This document shows positions 12,003 to 23,492 of a DNA stretch of 64,000 bases, one piece after another (position 1 is the stretch's first letter; each line of letters opens with the position of its first letter). The position numbers and the translations under genes were made by a program. The DNA lies in assembly GCA_018873245.2 (NCBI GenBank), contig JAEMBT020000009.1, forward strand, positions 5,991,180-6,055,179, in the 5' to 3' direction. A model generated the notes under the pieces. It was given only the letters and a program-made list of their open reading frames with translations. It did no database searches and was not told the origin of the DNA. The DNA is from Archegozetes longisetosus. Lineage: Eukaryota > Arthropoda > Arachnida > Sarcoptiformes > Trhypochthoniidae.

Positions 12003-13664
12003 TCAGATAAGAAGAATGTACTCAAATTGAATAATCAACATAATTAATTTATAGTACTCATCATCACTCACCAACCATATGCAGGAAAAAATCCAAAAAA
12101 GTGACAGGAGGAGGAGTTATGAATTTTTTCCGAAAAATTTTACTGAAGGGTATATGGGTCAAAAATGAATTTAATCCCTTTGTTCACCTCCAAACTAAAT
12201 GTAATTTTCAAGTATTATAGGCACTAGTGAGATATTTTTCACAAAGTATCAAAGTGGTACAAGAGTAGCTAGGGGGGGGGGGGGGGGTTTCGAGCGATCA
12301 GAAAATTTATCATTACAAATTTCTTATTTTGTCAATACCATCTACTGAAACATGAAAAAATAATTAGGTTCGTCACTAATTGCGCTATACAGTACTTATT
12401 TATGAATATATTCAATTATTTATGAACAACTTCAAAATGATCTGCGAATTTATAGCTGTCCATAAAATTAGTTTAGCTTTAATCGAAATGAAGGCGTAAT
12501 TTATGTAAGATCCACAGGATCCAAAACATTTGAGTTAAAAGATAAATGTGATATTCAATTCTTAATTCAATTTAGATGAATAAAAGAGGGTTGGTTTAAC
12601 AGAGTTAGAAATGGAAGGCATACCATCACCACATCCCTTTTTGTATTATTCTAAGTTGGGTTAATAACTATATGCAACTATAAAATTGTTCATTAATCTT
12701 AATATGCTGTCATTAATTCCATGTATAAGTGCCGCTGACAAAATAAGAAAAAACTCCTATTAATTTTGCCATAAACTATAATATTGTTATGGAGATGGCA
12801 AATGTACAAGAATTTTATATTGAAATTGTATACATAATCGTACTATTGTTTGAGTTATGTTAGGTTAGGTTAGTAATATTAGTAGTGATAGCAATATTAG
12901 TAGTGTTAGCAGTGTTAGTAGTGTTAGTAAAAGTCAAAGCAGAGTAGTGCTCTTGTCCCTACTCCATTTCAACGCACACATCATCGAGGAAGTGTGCGGG
13001 ATTGGGACTTGGATAGATGACAGCACATGGGCCTCGGCAACAGATCCAGAGTGGACCAAACAACTACGCTTAGACGAGCTCAAAGTTATACTCAATATTA
13101 TTATTGAACATACCTTACGATATTACGTTACTATGAGATTACTATATATAAACATTTAGAAATGTAATATCGTAAGGTAAGTTCAATATTCGTATTGTCA
13201 TATACAAAGCTTTAACTGCCTCTAGCGCAAAAACTACTCGATGGATTTTGTTGAGCCCAGTAGACAATTTTCCCCTTATAATGTCTACTTTAAAAGTATA
13301 CAATAAAATTTCGGTGAAAGTTATCCCAGGAACCCATAGGGAGTGTGCAAACTTCCTCGAAATGGTAAATTTTTTGATCGCTCGAAACGCCCCCTAGCTA
13401 CTCTTGTATCACTTTGATACTTTGTGAAAAATATCTTCTCACTAGTGCCTATAATACTTGAAAATTACATTTAGTTTGGAGGTGAACAAAGGGATTAAAT
13501 TCATTTTTGACCCATATACCCTTCAGTAAAATTTTTCGGAAAAAATTCATAACTCCTCCTCCTGTCAATTTTGGATTTTTTTCCTGCATATGGTTGGTGA
13601 GGGATGATGAGTACTATAAATTAATTATGTTGATTATTCTATTTGAGTACATTCTTCTTATCCG
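12003..13664. mobile_element. Foldback element with about 300-bp inverted arms
   Basis: The arms 12003-12314 and 13361-13664 are inverted copies with outer ends TCAGATAAGAAGAATGTAC and its inverse (TCGGATAAG). The left arm carries a run of 16 G at 12272-12287 where the right arm has only five C, so the tract expanded after insertion. The interior holds a nested hairpin (13102-13129 with 13161-13188) and a GC-richer 70-codon frame at 12947-13159 without recognisable homology. A short array at 12853-12935 repeats TTAGTAGTG-like units. No transposase was found, so it is non-autonomous and its superfamily is unknown. Confidence 0.75.
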
Positions 13665-15377
13665 ACCATAGTCCCTTGAGGCCAATATTGATTTGATCTA
13701 TATGGTCTCTGGAATATTAGTAATTATAATTAGCGATGGACTCCACTTCTTTTGAATTGAATTAGTATTTCATTTTTGAGCTGAGTTAAACTCATTTTAA
13801 ACTCATCTATAATGTTTGATAAAAATAATACTTGTTTCATGATCAATTAGCGATACAATATTAACCCTTTTTGAGTTTTTAAATAAGTATCTCACTAGAG
13901 ATCTGGACTCATAAAAAATTCTAGGATTTAATGTTATTATTGATGTTAAACTTGTTAGCATAAAATTTTCAGCCTTACGCCTTTGGTTCATAAATTCTCA
14001 GCTGAAAAATCAACTTGTACTCTCAAAATAAAATATAGAGTATATTCTCTTCAATGCTAAATAACTTGTTCGTTTGGATACTCAATGTTAGATAATTAAT
14101 GATGAAAGAGAATAGATAAGAATCGACAGAGAGTGATAAGTGAATGGATTTTATCTATAATTTTAGAGTCATAAAAACAAGTATTTGTTCAGAAGTAGAA
14201 AAATAGTAAAATAAATAAGTCTAAGTAAATGACTTATAATCAATTGTTAACATTAATTTTAAATTTTTCGCTAATCTTCAGTATTCTACTACATGTCCAA
14301 TACTTGCGAATCGAATTATTCAAAGAATTAATCAAATTATTTACTTGGTAAAACTTATCTACCATTGTATATACCTCTAGTATTCTGATTGGTGGCTATT
14401 TATTGAAACAGAGTTTGAAACTAATTATTGAACATGAGATGATACTGTAAGGTAACTAATTTTTAATTTTGTTCACTTGTATTAAGACACGTTCACAAAA
14501 CAACAGGCAATAAGATAAGATCAACACTATTACTAACTAAAACATTATATTTTACAGATCATCAGATCTAACTTGTAGTTAAAAAGTCATAATAAAAAAC
14601 TTTAGAAGAGAGTCATTGGATGAAGGCCTTTGAGCCAAGCTCCCATTTACAGACCTTGTAATGAATGTATTATCAGAAATAATTGTGAATTTGATAGATT
14701 TTTGGATGAGAATCCTTAAAACTTAAAATTCTATAAATGTTTATATTACTGTCATTTGAAACAAGTTGTGCTAGACATATTAAAAGTACAGTCTATATGT
14801 TATTTTATATTACGAACTAATTATCTATTGTACTCTTAATTCGTTGATACCTCACTCATTTCTCATATTTTTATAATAAAAAGTTGCAATCAAATAAAGG
14901 CCGATATTGTTGAAAATATAATAAATATTGATTTCAGAACTTAAGATGAGTATTTTTAGCCACTAATTATGCATTTAGGTTGTGGAGCTCGAGTCGGAAT
15001 AGTATAACAAGCCTAACACTACAGGGTAAAATAACATGTAATAAAAGCAGTAGAAAAAAGAAGTAACTTGACTTTAAATCTTTATCCAAAGCTATAGATT
15101 TTGGCAATCTAACCCAAACCCAAATTTATATTTTGACTCAAATAAAGAAAATAACTATTTGTCAATAGTGGTTCTTGAAATTAAATTTATTTAATAAAAT
15201 TCTTTCAATTTTTCGAAAATCAGCTTCTTGTTAAAGCGATGAAGCTATTAGTCAATTAATAATTTCAATGCAAAACGATAAAACTCTCTAATCTTCAAAA
15301 GATGTGTGAATTTATATGTTAGGCTAAAAATCTTTTAATTATTGGATAAAAATTAATTATACTTGACTTCACCTAAG
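13665..15377. other. AT-rich intergenic DNA
   Basis: No gene supported. A stretch at about 14930-15000 (CAGAACTTAAG through GGAGCTCGA) matches 21040-21095 and, inverted, 51890-51960, so it is a dispersed repeat. A short frame near 14650-14710 (CNECIIRNNCEFDRFLD) faintly resembles the Cys-rich start of the NRF domain but is too short to call. Confidence 0.5.
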
Positions 15378-16779
15378 GTTGATCATTTTTTCTTTTGTAA
15401 ATACGGAAACATTCAACAAAGATATATTATACTATCAAGACCTTGGTGCAAAGGATATCCAATATTTTTCTATTTGGTACATGAAGGAGACGTCGCAGGA
15501 TATGTTGATTTTGTTGTGAGTAGTTTTTTGATGAAATAAAATTAAAATCAATTGAGTGTTAAAATTTCAGTTAGGAATGTTTAGTTGGGTGCGAGAGTTC
15601 AATGCGATGTTAGTTTTCGCCGAACATCGATATATGGCAAAATCGATACGTTATCCACCATTAGAAGTATGATTGAAACAATCACTCATTTGCATAACTT
15701 TTGGTAATTTATTTTCAAACAGAACAATACTTTTTACTACATGACGATTGAACAAGTCCTAAAAGATTTTGTATTACTTGTCGATCATATAAAATCTAAA
15801 AATTCTGGAGCAGAAAATAGTCCAGTAGTCGTTTTTAGTGGTTCTTATGGAGGATTTATAGCTACTAGTATTCAATAAAAATATCAGCGTATTTCATTGG
15901 GTATTCAAAAATCATAATAGATTTCAGACTCGAGTCAAATGAAAGTAAATTTTTACTTGAATAGAACCTTAGCTTCAAATGCTCCATAGATTGAAGAGAA
16001 AAACTGCGAACAATTCTATGTATTCATAATCGAAGAATTCACGAAAGTTTTCAAGACTTGTGTACAAAACATCCGACAATTATGGGCTTCTATCAGACGA
16101 GTCACTAATACGAAGTCAGGTTTAGATCTACTGACCAAACAGTTCAATATTTGCACTTCACTAACATATAAAGATATCGAGACATTCGTTAATTATATCT
16201 GTCAGTCTATTTAGCGCTGTCAATGAGCAATAGTCCTCTTCCACGAAATATCATAAAACCATTGCCAGTATATTCTATCGAAAAGTTTTGCAGTCATTTA
16301 TCAGAGTCTAGTTTTGATAATTATAGATTGATATCTTCCTTGGCTAGAGCTATGAATATGTATGAAAACTATACTGAAGAATTTGAATGTCTTGATCTGT
16401 ACTTTAAAGGTAAATATCTCGAGCAGTCGACTATGTCTTTCCTAGGATGCGCTCAAGTTGGGGATACCTTGTGTTTTAATGGTGTCAACAATATGTTCGA
16501 AGCTTCAAAGCCAAACAAAACTCAATTTATTGAAAATTGTTCCTGATTCAAAGGATATGAAAAATTGAATTTGGAGATCGACATAGTATTAGGTTTTCGA
16601 GCAATATTATATTCAGGTTTGTTACTATTGTCGAAAGTTTTTGAAATTAGTTGTTTAATTTGATTGAAGTAATGGTGAAACTGATGTATGGTCTGTAGGA
16701 GGGGTTAAGAAGAACTTGTCGGACAGTTTGATGGCTACTTCTATTCCAAATGCAGCCCACATGGAAGACTTGTTCGGAA

Positions 16780-17363
16780 TAGTGTTTGACATGAATTCCT
16801 ATTCCTGCAGGAACTCCTGTCCTGTCCTGTTCCTGGTCAGGAATTTACAGGAATGGGAAAGGCTATCATAACTACAGGACAGGACAGGAATTCCTGTTCG
16901 ATTCTAAATTCCTGTAAAATTCCTGTAAAATGAAAACTGGACATAAGTTTGACATAAATTCTTCATTACTCGGATATTGGGAACAAAATAGAAGTTCTTA
17001 TCCCCGACTCTATCGGTTGGCTATTCGTTTGCTGTCTATCCCTGCGACCAACCTTTCAAGCGAAAGGAATTTCAGTGCCGCTGTTCTAATACTCACTGAC
17101 CATCGTTCGAGACTTAGTTCACAGAACGTAAATGAATTGCTTTTTATTAGATCTAACTCTGATTTGTATTGAATATGCATTCATTGATTGTATTTTCATT
17201 TGATTTTTTTGAACAAATAATTTTTCGAACACATTGAATGTCAGGAAAACAGGAAAACCGGACAGGAATGAAAATTTAGGGCTCAGGACAGGACAGGACA
17301 GGAATCGGTTTCGAGAATGCAGGACAGGACAGGAATTCCCTTTTAGTACTTTGTCGATCACTA
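16780..17363 (+). mobile_element. Internally deleted hAT element with 8-bp target duplication
   Basis: The element is flanked by a perfect 8-bp duplication GTTCGGAA (16772-16779 and 17364-17371). Its ends start TAGTGTTTGACA and, reversed, TAGTGATCGACA, fitting hAT termini. It interrupts the S28 reading frame at the His region. Both ends are packed with AGGACAGG / CCTGTCCTGT words, the kind of subterminal repeats hAT transposases bind. Only the 3' end of the transposase remains, so it cannot move itself. Confidence 0.9.
16930..17172 (+). pseudogene. hAT transposase C-terminal dimerisation domain, fragment
   Basis: An 80-codon frame (MKTGHKFD...) runs through LLGYWEQN, YPRLYRLAIRLLSIPAT, SSERNFSAAV and LSSQNVNELLFIRSN. 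These are the hallmark positions of the hAT C-terminal dimerisation region (W-x-x-N, P-x-L, lysine/arginine-rich helix, SxERxFS, LxxxxVxxLxFI). The catalytic DDE core and zinc finger are missing. It lies within the 584-bp element and ends in a stop at 17170-17172, so it is a remnant of the last coding part of an autonomous parent. Confidence 0.85.
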
Positions 17364-17837
17364 GTTCGGAACACTTCTTGATGATCCCAAACCTCTAATT
17401 GAGGCAGGAATTAAGGAGAAATTAATTGTTAAAAATGGCTCAATCGGTACAATTTGACTATGATTTAATTTAATATATATAGTATCGTGGTGATTATTTC
17501 AAGAACTTTAAATCATTTAATTTATTTTTATCATAGCCTTTACTTTTTACAAAATGTTTTGAATAAATTATCTTAAATATTGTAAATGATAGCCGACCGA
17601 AATCCTATCGTTAGCTGTTTCCTGAACAGTTGTTGACTATTATTATGAAACTTAAGTTATGAAAAACTAATTCATTTCCTAAGCACACGGTTAGAAATTT
17701 GTTTATCTAAATTTGTTACTAAAACCTTTTTTGTTCGATATTTTTCTCAATTAGTTAATGAAGTAATTCTTGACCAATTTCCATGGTGATATTTTTTGAG
17801 CTTTATTTTGTGTTTTATCAATTTATAAATAGTTACT

Positions 17838-18276
17838 ATGAGTGCTTATATTTTTATGTCAACTTTGGTTCTTGTAATACCATTAGTTTTCAATTGCAAT
17901 CCTGTTTATAGATTCAATGTTTCGATTAATGTATTCGAAAATTGAGGAAGGTCAGATGCTATTGAAATAAGGCTAAATGACCAAAACCGAACAATGATTC
18001 AAGAAAATATTCTTGCTTTCAAGGATCAGTCGAAACTTTATCTGTGATCTATAACAGTCATTCGGATTTCTTTAGATATAATTCGATTGAAGACAAAACT
18101 GATCCTAGTCATGATATGCACTCGATAAGTGTTTTCTAGTAATATAAGATTATGATGACTTTCATGAAAGAATAAACGTGAAGTTAGTAACGAATCTTGT
18201 GCTAAAAAATATAGTTTTGATGAATTGGCTAAACATTGTTTGATATATGATGAAAGATATAAGTTAAAACAAAACA
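17838..18276 (+). pseudogene. Decayed insulin-like peptide gene
   Basis: The opening MSAYIFMSTLVLVIPLVFNCNP resembles the signal peptide of the intact insulin-like gene 1.7 kb downstream (MLSKIITFLSVL...NCNP). Near the end, KREVSNESCAKKYSFDELAKHC lines up with its A chain, but the CC pair has become SC and the third cysteine is Tyr. Stops occur between the two parts (for example near 17943 and 18044) and no B chain can be read. It is a tandem duplicate that has lost function. The A-chain remnant lies at about 18170-18245. Confidence 0.7.
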
Positions 18277-18315
18277 AAACTCATACATAAAAATACGCGT
18301 TGTATGAAATCGTTT

Positions 18316-18357
18316 ATGATAGAGAAAGAGAGAAAGAGAGAAAGTGAGTGAGTGAGT

Positions 18358-18411
<54 letters not shown>
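18316..18411. repeat. GA-rich microsatellite
   Basis: A run of GAGAAAGA and GTGAGTGA units grades into a pure (GA)n tract. It lies between the dead and the live insulin-like genes. Confidence 0.95.
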
Positions 18412-18414
<3 letters not shown>

Positions 18415-18537
18415 AACCGTGTACTACCAAAAGCTCTAACATTGAGGTCAGTGTTTATGAGTAAAGCTATATACTCAACCTATAAGTTATTACTACGCTT
18501 TTAGTGATTTTAAATATGGACTTAATACATTGTAGTC

Positions 18538-18539
<2 letters not shown>

Positions 18540-18612
<73 letters not shown>
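18540..18612. repeat. (CT)n(CA)n compound microsatellite
   Basis: About eleven CT units are followed directly by about twenty-five CA units. Apparent reading frames through it are artefacts of the repeat. Confidence 0.95.
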
Positions 18613-18616
<4 letters not shown>

Positions 18617-19612
18617 ATTTCATATATTTCTGAAGAACAATTGAATCCGCAATCTAGAAAACTATTGAATAATTGTAACATTATTATTCAAGTACAGACC
18701 TTAGTTAATTTATATCAAATATATATCTTTTAGAACTTTAATTGTAGTTATTTGATTTGTGAAAATGATTGAAAACTATGTTATAATGCTAGTATTTTAT
18801 AGAAAAAAAATGATCCCTTCTCCACTCATCCAAGGATTTAAACTGTTTTTATGTCTTTAGTTGTTTATCGAATAACAAAATTACATATATTCATGCTCCT
18901 TGTAAACATTTAGAAGTTTGCCGACTATTGAGCGCCAGTATATTCAAATATTTATCTTTCTTTAAGTTTTTAAGTCTTCAAGTGATATCAAAACTTAAAA
19001 GCAATTTAGTTAAGTTTGTACCAATCCAATAGATAGATAATTATTAGGATTAAGATTTATATGCGATTGTATTATTTGAATCTTGATTATTCAGTAAATG
19101 AAAATTTTCATTCTCTCGATTTTATATAACTGTTTACGTTCAAATACAAACTTTAGTTATCACAAACAAGTTATTATTTAAAAAACTTTAGGATTGTGTT
19201 CTAGGATCAAATATTTTCACATATGAGAGCATGAAATCTGGATTCTCCTCTGATTACAAACAAGCGCATATTTCCCTGATTCAATGACAAATAAATCCTA
19301 TTCCTAACAATTTTTGAGTAACTGCTAAGTATCATAAGAGTTTCACTTCATTAAAACATGATTTGCGTTTTGTTTATGACAAAATTTCTCAGCTTATAAA
19401 CTAATAACTAGTAAAAACAAGTCTTTCGATAACATCCTTATTAAACATCCTTTATGAAAAAACAGACCTCACGACAACTCATTGAAAAAGTAATGTTATT
19501 GATAGCTATTCAACATTTAGTAAAAAAGTTGATTCTGAATAATAAGTACCCTAATATTCAAACTAAATATAATATTTGAATTGAATTTATTATCTTTTTT
19601 GCTGGGCTAAAA
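18613..19612. other. Intergenic DNA upstream of the insulin-like gene
   Basis: I see no coding or RNA feature. It is plain AT-rich sequence and would contain the promoter of the insulin-like gene, but no core element can be assigned with confidence. Confidence 0.5.
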
Positions 19613-20074
19613 ATGTTATCAAAGATCATTACTTTTCTGTCAGTTTTGGCTCTGATTTTGCCGTTAAGTGTAAACTGCAATCCTGTTAACAACGAGCGTA
19701 ATAGACTTAATGTAATTCCAAGACCTGATTTCATTGAGAATATTCGTAGAGAAGTTTCTAAATCAGACCCGTTCGAGCAGCAAACGACAAATAGAGCTTA
19801 TTATGGTAGACACTATTGTGGCCATCAACTTATAAAGGCATTGGCTATAGTTTGCAGTCCACAGGATTATTATGATTCAGTTGAGGATGAGAGGAATGAG
19901 AATTCAGGTAAGACTCTATACAAATTTAGTGCTATCTTTATTTGAAATTTGATTTTTTCAGTCAATTCAGCAAATCAGAGTTTTAGTTCGATTTCTAAAA
20001 GAGCTAAACGAGGAGTTATTGATGAATGTTGTGCCAAGAAATGTACCTTTCAAGATTTAGCTAAATATTGTTAA
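19613..20074 (+). CDS. Insulin-like peptide precursor, two exons
   Basis: A secreted hormone precursor of the insulin family, acting on an insulin-type receptor to regulate growth or metabolism. Exons 19613-19907 and 19962-20074 give 135 residues. Residues 1-22 are a signal peptide. The B chain contains C69-x11-C81 (YCGHQLIKALAIVC). The C peptide ends in two dibasic sites, KR111-112 and KR114-115. The A chain GVIDECCAKKC carries CC121-122, C126 and C135, the canonical CC-x3-C-x8-C spacing. The single 54-bp intron is phase 1 and lies in the C peptide, exactly where insulin genes usually have one. All six cysteines are present and the frame is clean, so it is probably functional. There is a long pro-region before the B chain, with RR45-46 as a possible processing site. 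Which ILP subtype it is cannot be told. Confidence 0.92.
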
Positions 20075-20113
20075 AATTAATGGTCTGTGCATTCTTTTAG
20101 AAATAGTTTTGTT

Positions 20114-20160
20114 GGCAATAGTAATAGTTGCGGTCATCTCATCACCGCAACTTCATTGCC
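20114..20160 (+). ncRNA. Possible 3' UTR stem-loop of the insulin-like gene
   Basis: GTTGCGGT (20127-20134) pairs with ACCGCAAC (20144-20151) around a 9-base loop. An outer stem, GGCAAT with ATTGCC, extends it. It starts 40 bases after the stop codon and stands out from the AT-rich surroundings. It is an untested structural element, not a known RNA family. Confidence 0.35.
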
Positions 20161-22645
20161 CATCATTATATCGCTTGGAGATTTTCATCACTATTTTGCA
20201 AAATGTTTTACTTTTTCACCAATCATCTAAATTTTGGAGAAATTTTGTTAATTAAATTTTTTCAATAATTAAATTTAGGATATGCTAGATTAGGTTAGTT
20301 TAAGTTAGTTTGGGTTAAGCTAGATTGCAAAAACTTGAACTATTAAATAGCCTGAATAATTATTAAATGTACTAAAGAAAGTTTTGCAAAATATTAATTT
20401 GTACTTCAGGCGATGAAAATTTTGAGGTGATTTAATGGTCCACGATGACGGAGGAGAAGTTTTGTTAATGCTAATCATAAAAATTATTTTCTCTGTTCGT
20501 ACTAAACTTTAAAGATCAATAAGCAGTAGAATAGTCTATTAGATTTAGAGTTTTTATTCTTAATAAAATATCTTGTTCATTTAACTGCTGTATTTATTTT
20601 ATTGAATTAATCATATTAAAAGATTCTTACAAAATGGTTATCCATGAAACTCACTTCAAGGTATATAAAAACGTTTATATATCTCGACCTTGTCTTGCAA
20701 TGTTGACTGGCTTTTGGCTAGTTATTGTGTTATTAGATTATTGTTTTGTTGTGTAGTATACGAAAATTAATTGAATATTATTGAAACAAATCTAAAAATT
20801 AGTTTGAATCAGTTAGGTCTTGTATAGAGATGTTACTATTGATTCTATTATAAAGACATTCTGGAAATGCTCACAAATATTTAATTAAAATAAAGTTACA
20901 ACAAATGACAAAAATTGAACTAAAGAATACAAATGTTTCATTTGTTCGTCGCATTAATTCTATAAAGTTCTATTTCGATAAAACCAGGTCGAAAAACGAC
21001 TATCATTTTTTAATAATAAGATATAACAAATACTGATTCCAGAACTTAAGTATTTTTAGTCTCTGGTTATGCCTTTTGGTTATGGAGCTCGATCCTTTAT
21101 AATAAATTTAATAATCAATTCTATTACTATTAAGTTTCAACAAGAAAAGCTTCAATACTGTAAATAAGTTTATTGTAAAATCTAAGTTTTAAAGTTTAGA
21201 AATACTGTAGAAACTCCTATAACTCAATATTTGTTTTTATCATTATTTCATGTTTGACATATAGCTGTAAAGTTATCGATTTAAGAGTTTTTAATTTGTG
21301 ATAAATACATACTTTTTGCTGACTCGAACAAAGTAAGTTAAATACAAGATTAATATGGAATGGATGCAAAGAAGTTTTGATGCTTCTAAACTTCTACCAT
21401 TGAAATTATGATCAAATCTGCATAAAGTCATCTCTATACTACCAGTTTATCTCTTTATCTAATTGATCCTATAAAAACCTGAATTCATTGTCTATTACTC
21501 AAGTTTGCAATTAATGCTTTAGTTATTGTTGGATCAATTGTTTCGTTCTTGTTAATGTAAGACTTGCGATTAGATTTATTTGGTAATGTATAGTAGAAGA
21601 CAAATTACCGGACCTTTTCAAACAGACACAATTTTTTTATTTGTCTGGTTATTACATCTAAAGAGGTGTCAAATTAAAGCTTAAATGCAATAAGTTCGTT
21701 GTATGAAAACTTTTTGGGCCACAATATCACTAGTCAGCCTATAAGTCCATAGACGGTGTCCGATTATTTTGCCCACTGCTATATCAATAAAGTCATCAAA
21801 TATTGTGCACAATATTGCAATAAATTTGGAATTTCTAGAGCGAAAAGCAATCAACAAAATTTGATAATGCTTTTCTATGAAAAACACATGTTTTAATTGA
21901 GATGACGTAATCTAAAAATTTTTCTACATTTACGAAATTTGGTCCATAGTCAGCTTTTGAATGTTTCAATCTGTATACAAAATCATACAATTTAGATCTC
22001 GTCTATCAAAAGTTAAAGAGCCATAAATTCTGATGACCAGTACTATATGAAGTTCATAAATCTTATAATTTTTTGAATTTTTGCATAAGTAGAATGAGGT
22101 CTCTACCTGATAATGTTAGAATTTAGATATGATTTCAGGGTTTTCAAGCTTTTTTTGCACTTAAAAAATGGTTGACTTTTTCTTATAAACCAGTATTAAT
22201 GTTGGTTCAAAGAACTTGTTTGAAAAGAATTGGATTTAATGAGTGGAATTTGCTTATCATACACTATTCGTTGTTATGAAGTAATAAATTTATATGGAAA
22301 TAAGTCTGAACTAAACATATTTCTTATTCAACAGATAATTTGAATTAGAGATTTCAGTACTGTTCTTGAAAACTGTTGAACTATCGAAATAAAGGAATTC
22401 ATTTTGAGATTCATGAACAGAAAGTTTGATATAAATGTTTCTGAAACTACTTTTTATTTTAGTTAGTCTTAAAATATGAATAGATTGCCGCAATTCAAAT
22501 ATGGCGGTAGAGTCATGTTTGCAGTTAATCTAAGTTTGAAGCACTTCTTGAGTGGTTTGATTTTTTGTAACATATTTTATATACTTGTGTAAACTTGCTT
22601 TCATTAATTGAACACCTTTATTGTCGTAATACGTAACTTACAAGG
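20161..22645. other. AT-rich intergenic DNA
   Basis: No gene is supported; the short open frames here show no motif, splice pattern or conservation. A dispersed repeat copy (CCAGAACTTAAG through GGAGCTCGA) lies at about 21040-21095. Bases 22540-22662 contain a small inverted pair, CACTTCTTGAGT / ACTCAAGAAGTG, just outside the next foldback element. Confidence 0.5.
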
Positions 22646-23492
22646 CATACTCAAGAAGTGGTACGCCTACTTATAAACGATGTATATATTTTTGAAAATT
22701 ACTCGCCAAGACAAGTTTAATGGTGCATATTATTACTACCCCAAATGAGGAAATGGGGCGAAAAGCGAGGACTAATTTTGGGGCAAAATACAGGTCTGTT
22801 GCAAATATGGTATCAAAATGTAGGCGTTATAATTTTAAGACCGAATCTTTAGTTTATTTTTGGATTTTCGTCTCCTGGCCAATGTGGACTATCCCCGAAT
22901 AGGGACTCCCAGTGCCCGCCGGGATTTTTTGATAGTGTAAGTCAATAAAGAATAATCTAAATAAGATATTACTACACCAACTAGAACAGATGAAGACGTA
23001 GTTGGCATAACCATTACTTCAACACAATATGATTCAATTTGAAGCACACTTGGTTCACAGATTCAAAAGGTTAAGAGGAGTCTTTGAAGTACACGGACTC
23101 GGTCCATGCATATTTGATCATGGAGGCAAACACAAAAACGGATATCTGATTATGAATGAGAGAATGCATCCTTATCACACTATTTCGCAGTGTGATGTCA
23201 ATTTCAACTCCAGCTAATGGGTGCTGGAAATTCCCATTCGGGGATAGTCCGTATTGGCCAGGAGACGAAAATACAAAAATAAACTCGGGATTCGATCTTA
23301 AAATTGTAATACTTACATTTTGATACCATATTTGCAACAGACCCATATTTTGCCTTAAAATTATTCCCGCATTTCAGTCTATTTCCTCATTTGGGGCGGC
23401 TATGATATACACTATTGAACTTGTCTCGGTGAGTACTTTTCAAAAATATATACATCTTTTATAAGTAGGCGTACCACCACTTCGTGAGTATG
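22646..23492. mobile_element. Foldback element with about 280-bp inverted arms
   Basis: The arms 22646-22921 and 23208-23492 are inverted copies, with outer ends CATACTCAAGAAGTGG and its inverse. The stretch GGTACGCCTACTTATAAA is shared by both. The inner ends include CTATCCCCGAAT and its inverse. The loop, 22922-23207, encodes nothing recognisable. The frames seen across the arms are mirror images and not genes. No transposase, so non-autonomous; class unassigned. Confidence 0.75.

Larger units (their letters stand above)
15378..17457 (+). pseudogene. S28 serine carboxypeptidase (prolyl carboxypeptidase-like), dead
   Basis: Pieces in order match family S28, secreted or lysosomal proline-specific peptidases. 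KVDHF and NIQQRYI lie in the first piece (to 15515). Exon 15571-15666 encodes VFAEHRYM, near the family's EHRYYG. A piece from 15723 has SGSYGGF, the catalytic GxSYGG serine site. Later pieces give ILYSG, NGETDVWS (the Asp region, where DPW is usual) and IPNAAHMEDL (the His region). Splice sites GTGAGT/TTTCAG and GTATGA/AACAG are recognisable. Lesions: TAA at 15875-15877 just after the catalytic serine, frame breaks around 15880-15980 and 16210, a stop at 16544, and a 584-bp hAT insertion at 16780-17363 splitting the His region. The reading resumes after it with LFGTLLDDPKPLIEAG. It is certainly non-functional. The 5' exon with a signal peptide was not found. Confidence 0.8.

Noticed and set aside
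12853..12868. GTTAGGTTAGGTTAG resembling the arthropod telomere repeat
   Set aside because: Only about three units, and it grades into other TTAGTAGTG-like units inside a foldback element. Not a telomere or a clear interstitial array.
14640..14715. Possible NRF-domain relic (CNECIIRNNCEF...)
   Set aside because: About 20 residues with a few matching cysteines, no neighbouring NRF exon. Resemblance is too weak.
18493..18681. Open frame through the (CT)n(CA)n tract
   Set aside because: A microsatellite artefact made of Val-Cys and Glu-Arg repeats.
22720..23346. Several open frames on both strands
   Set aside because: They are mirror-image readings of the two arms of a foldback element.
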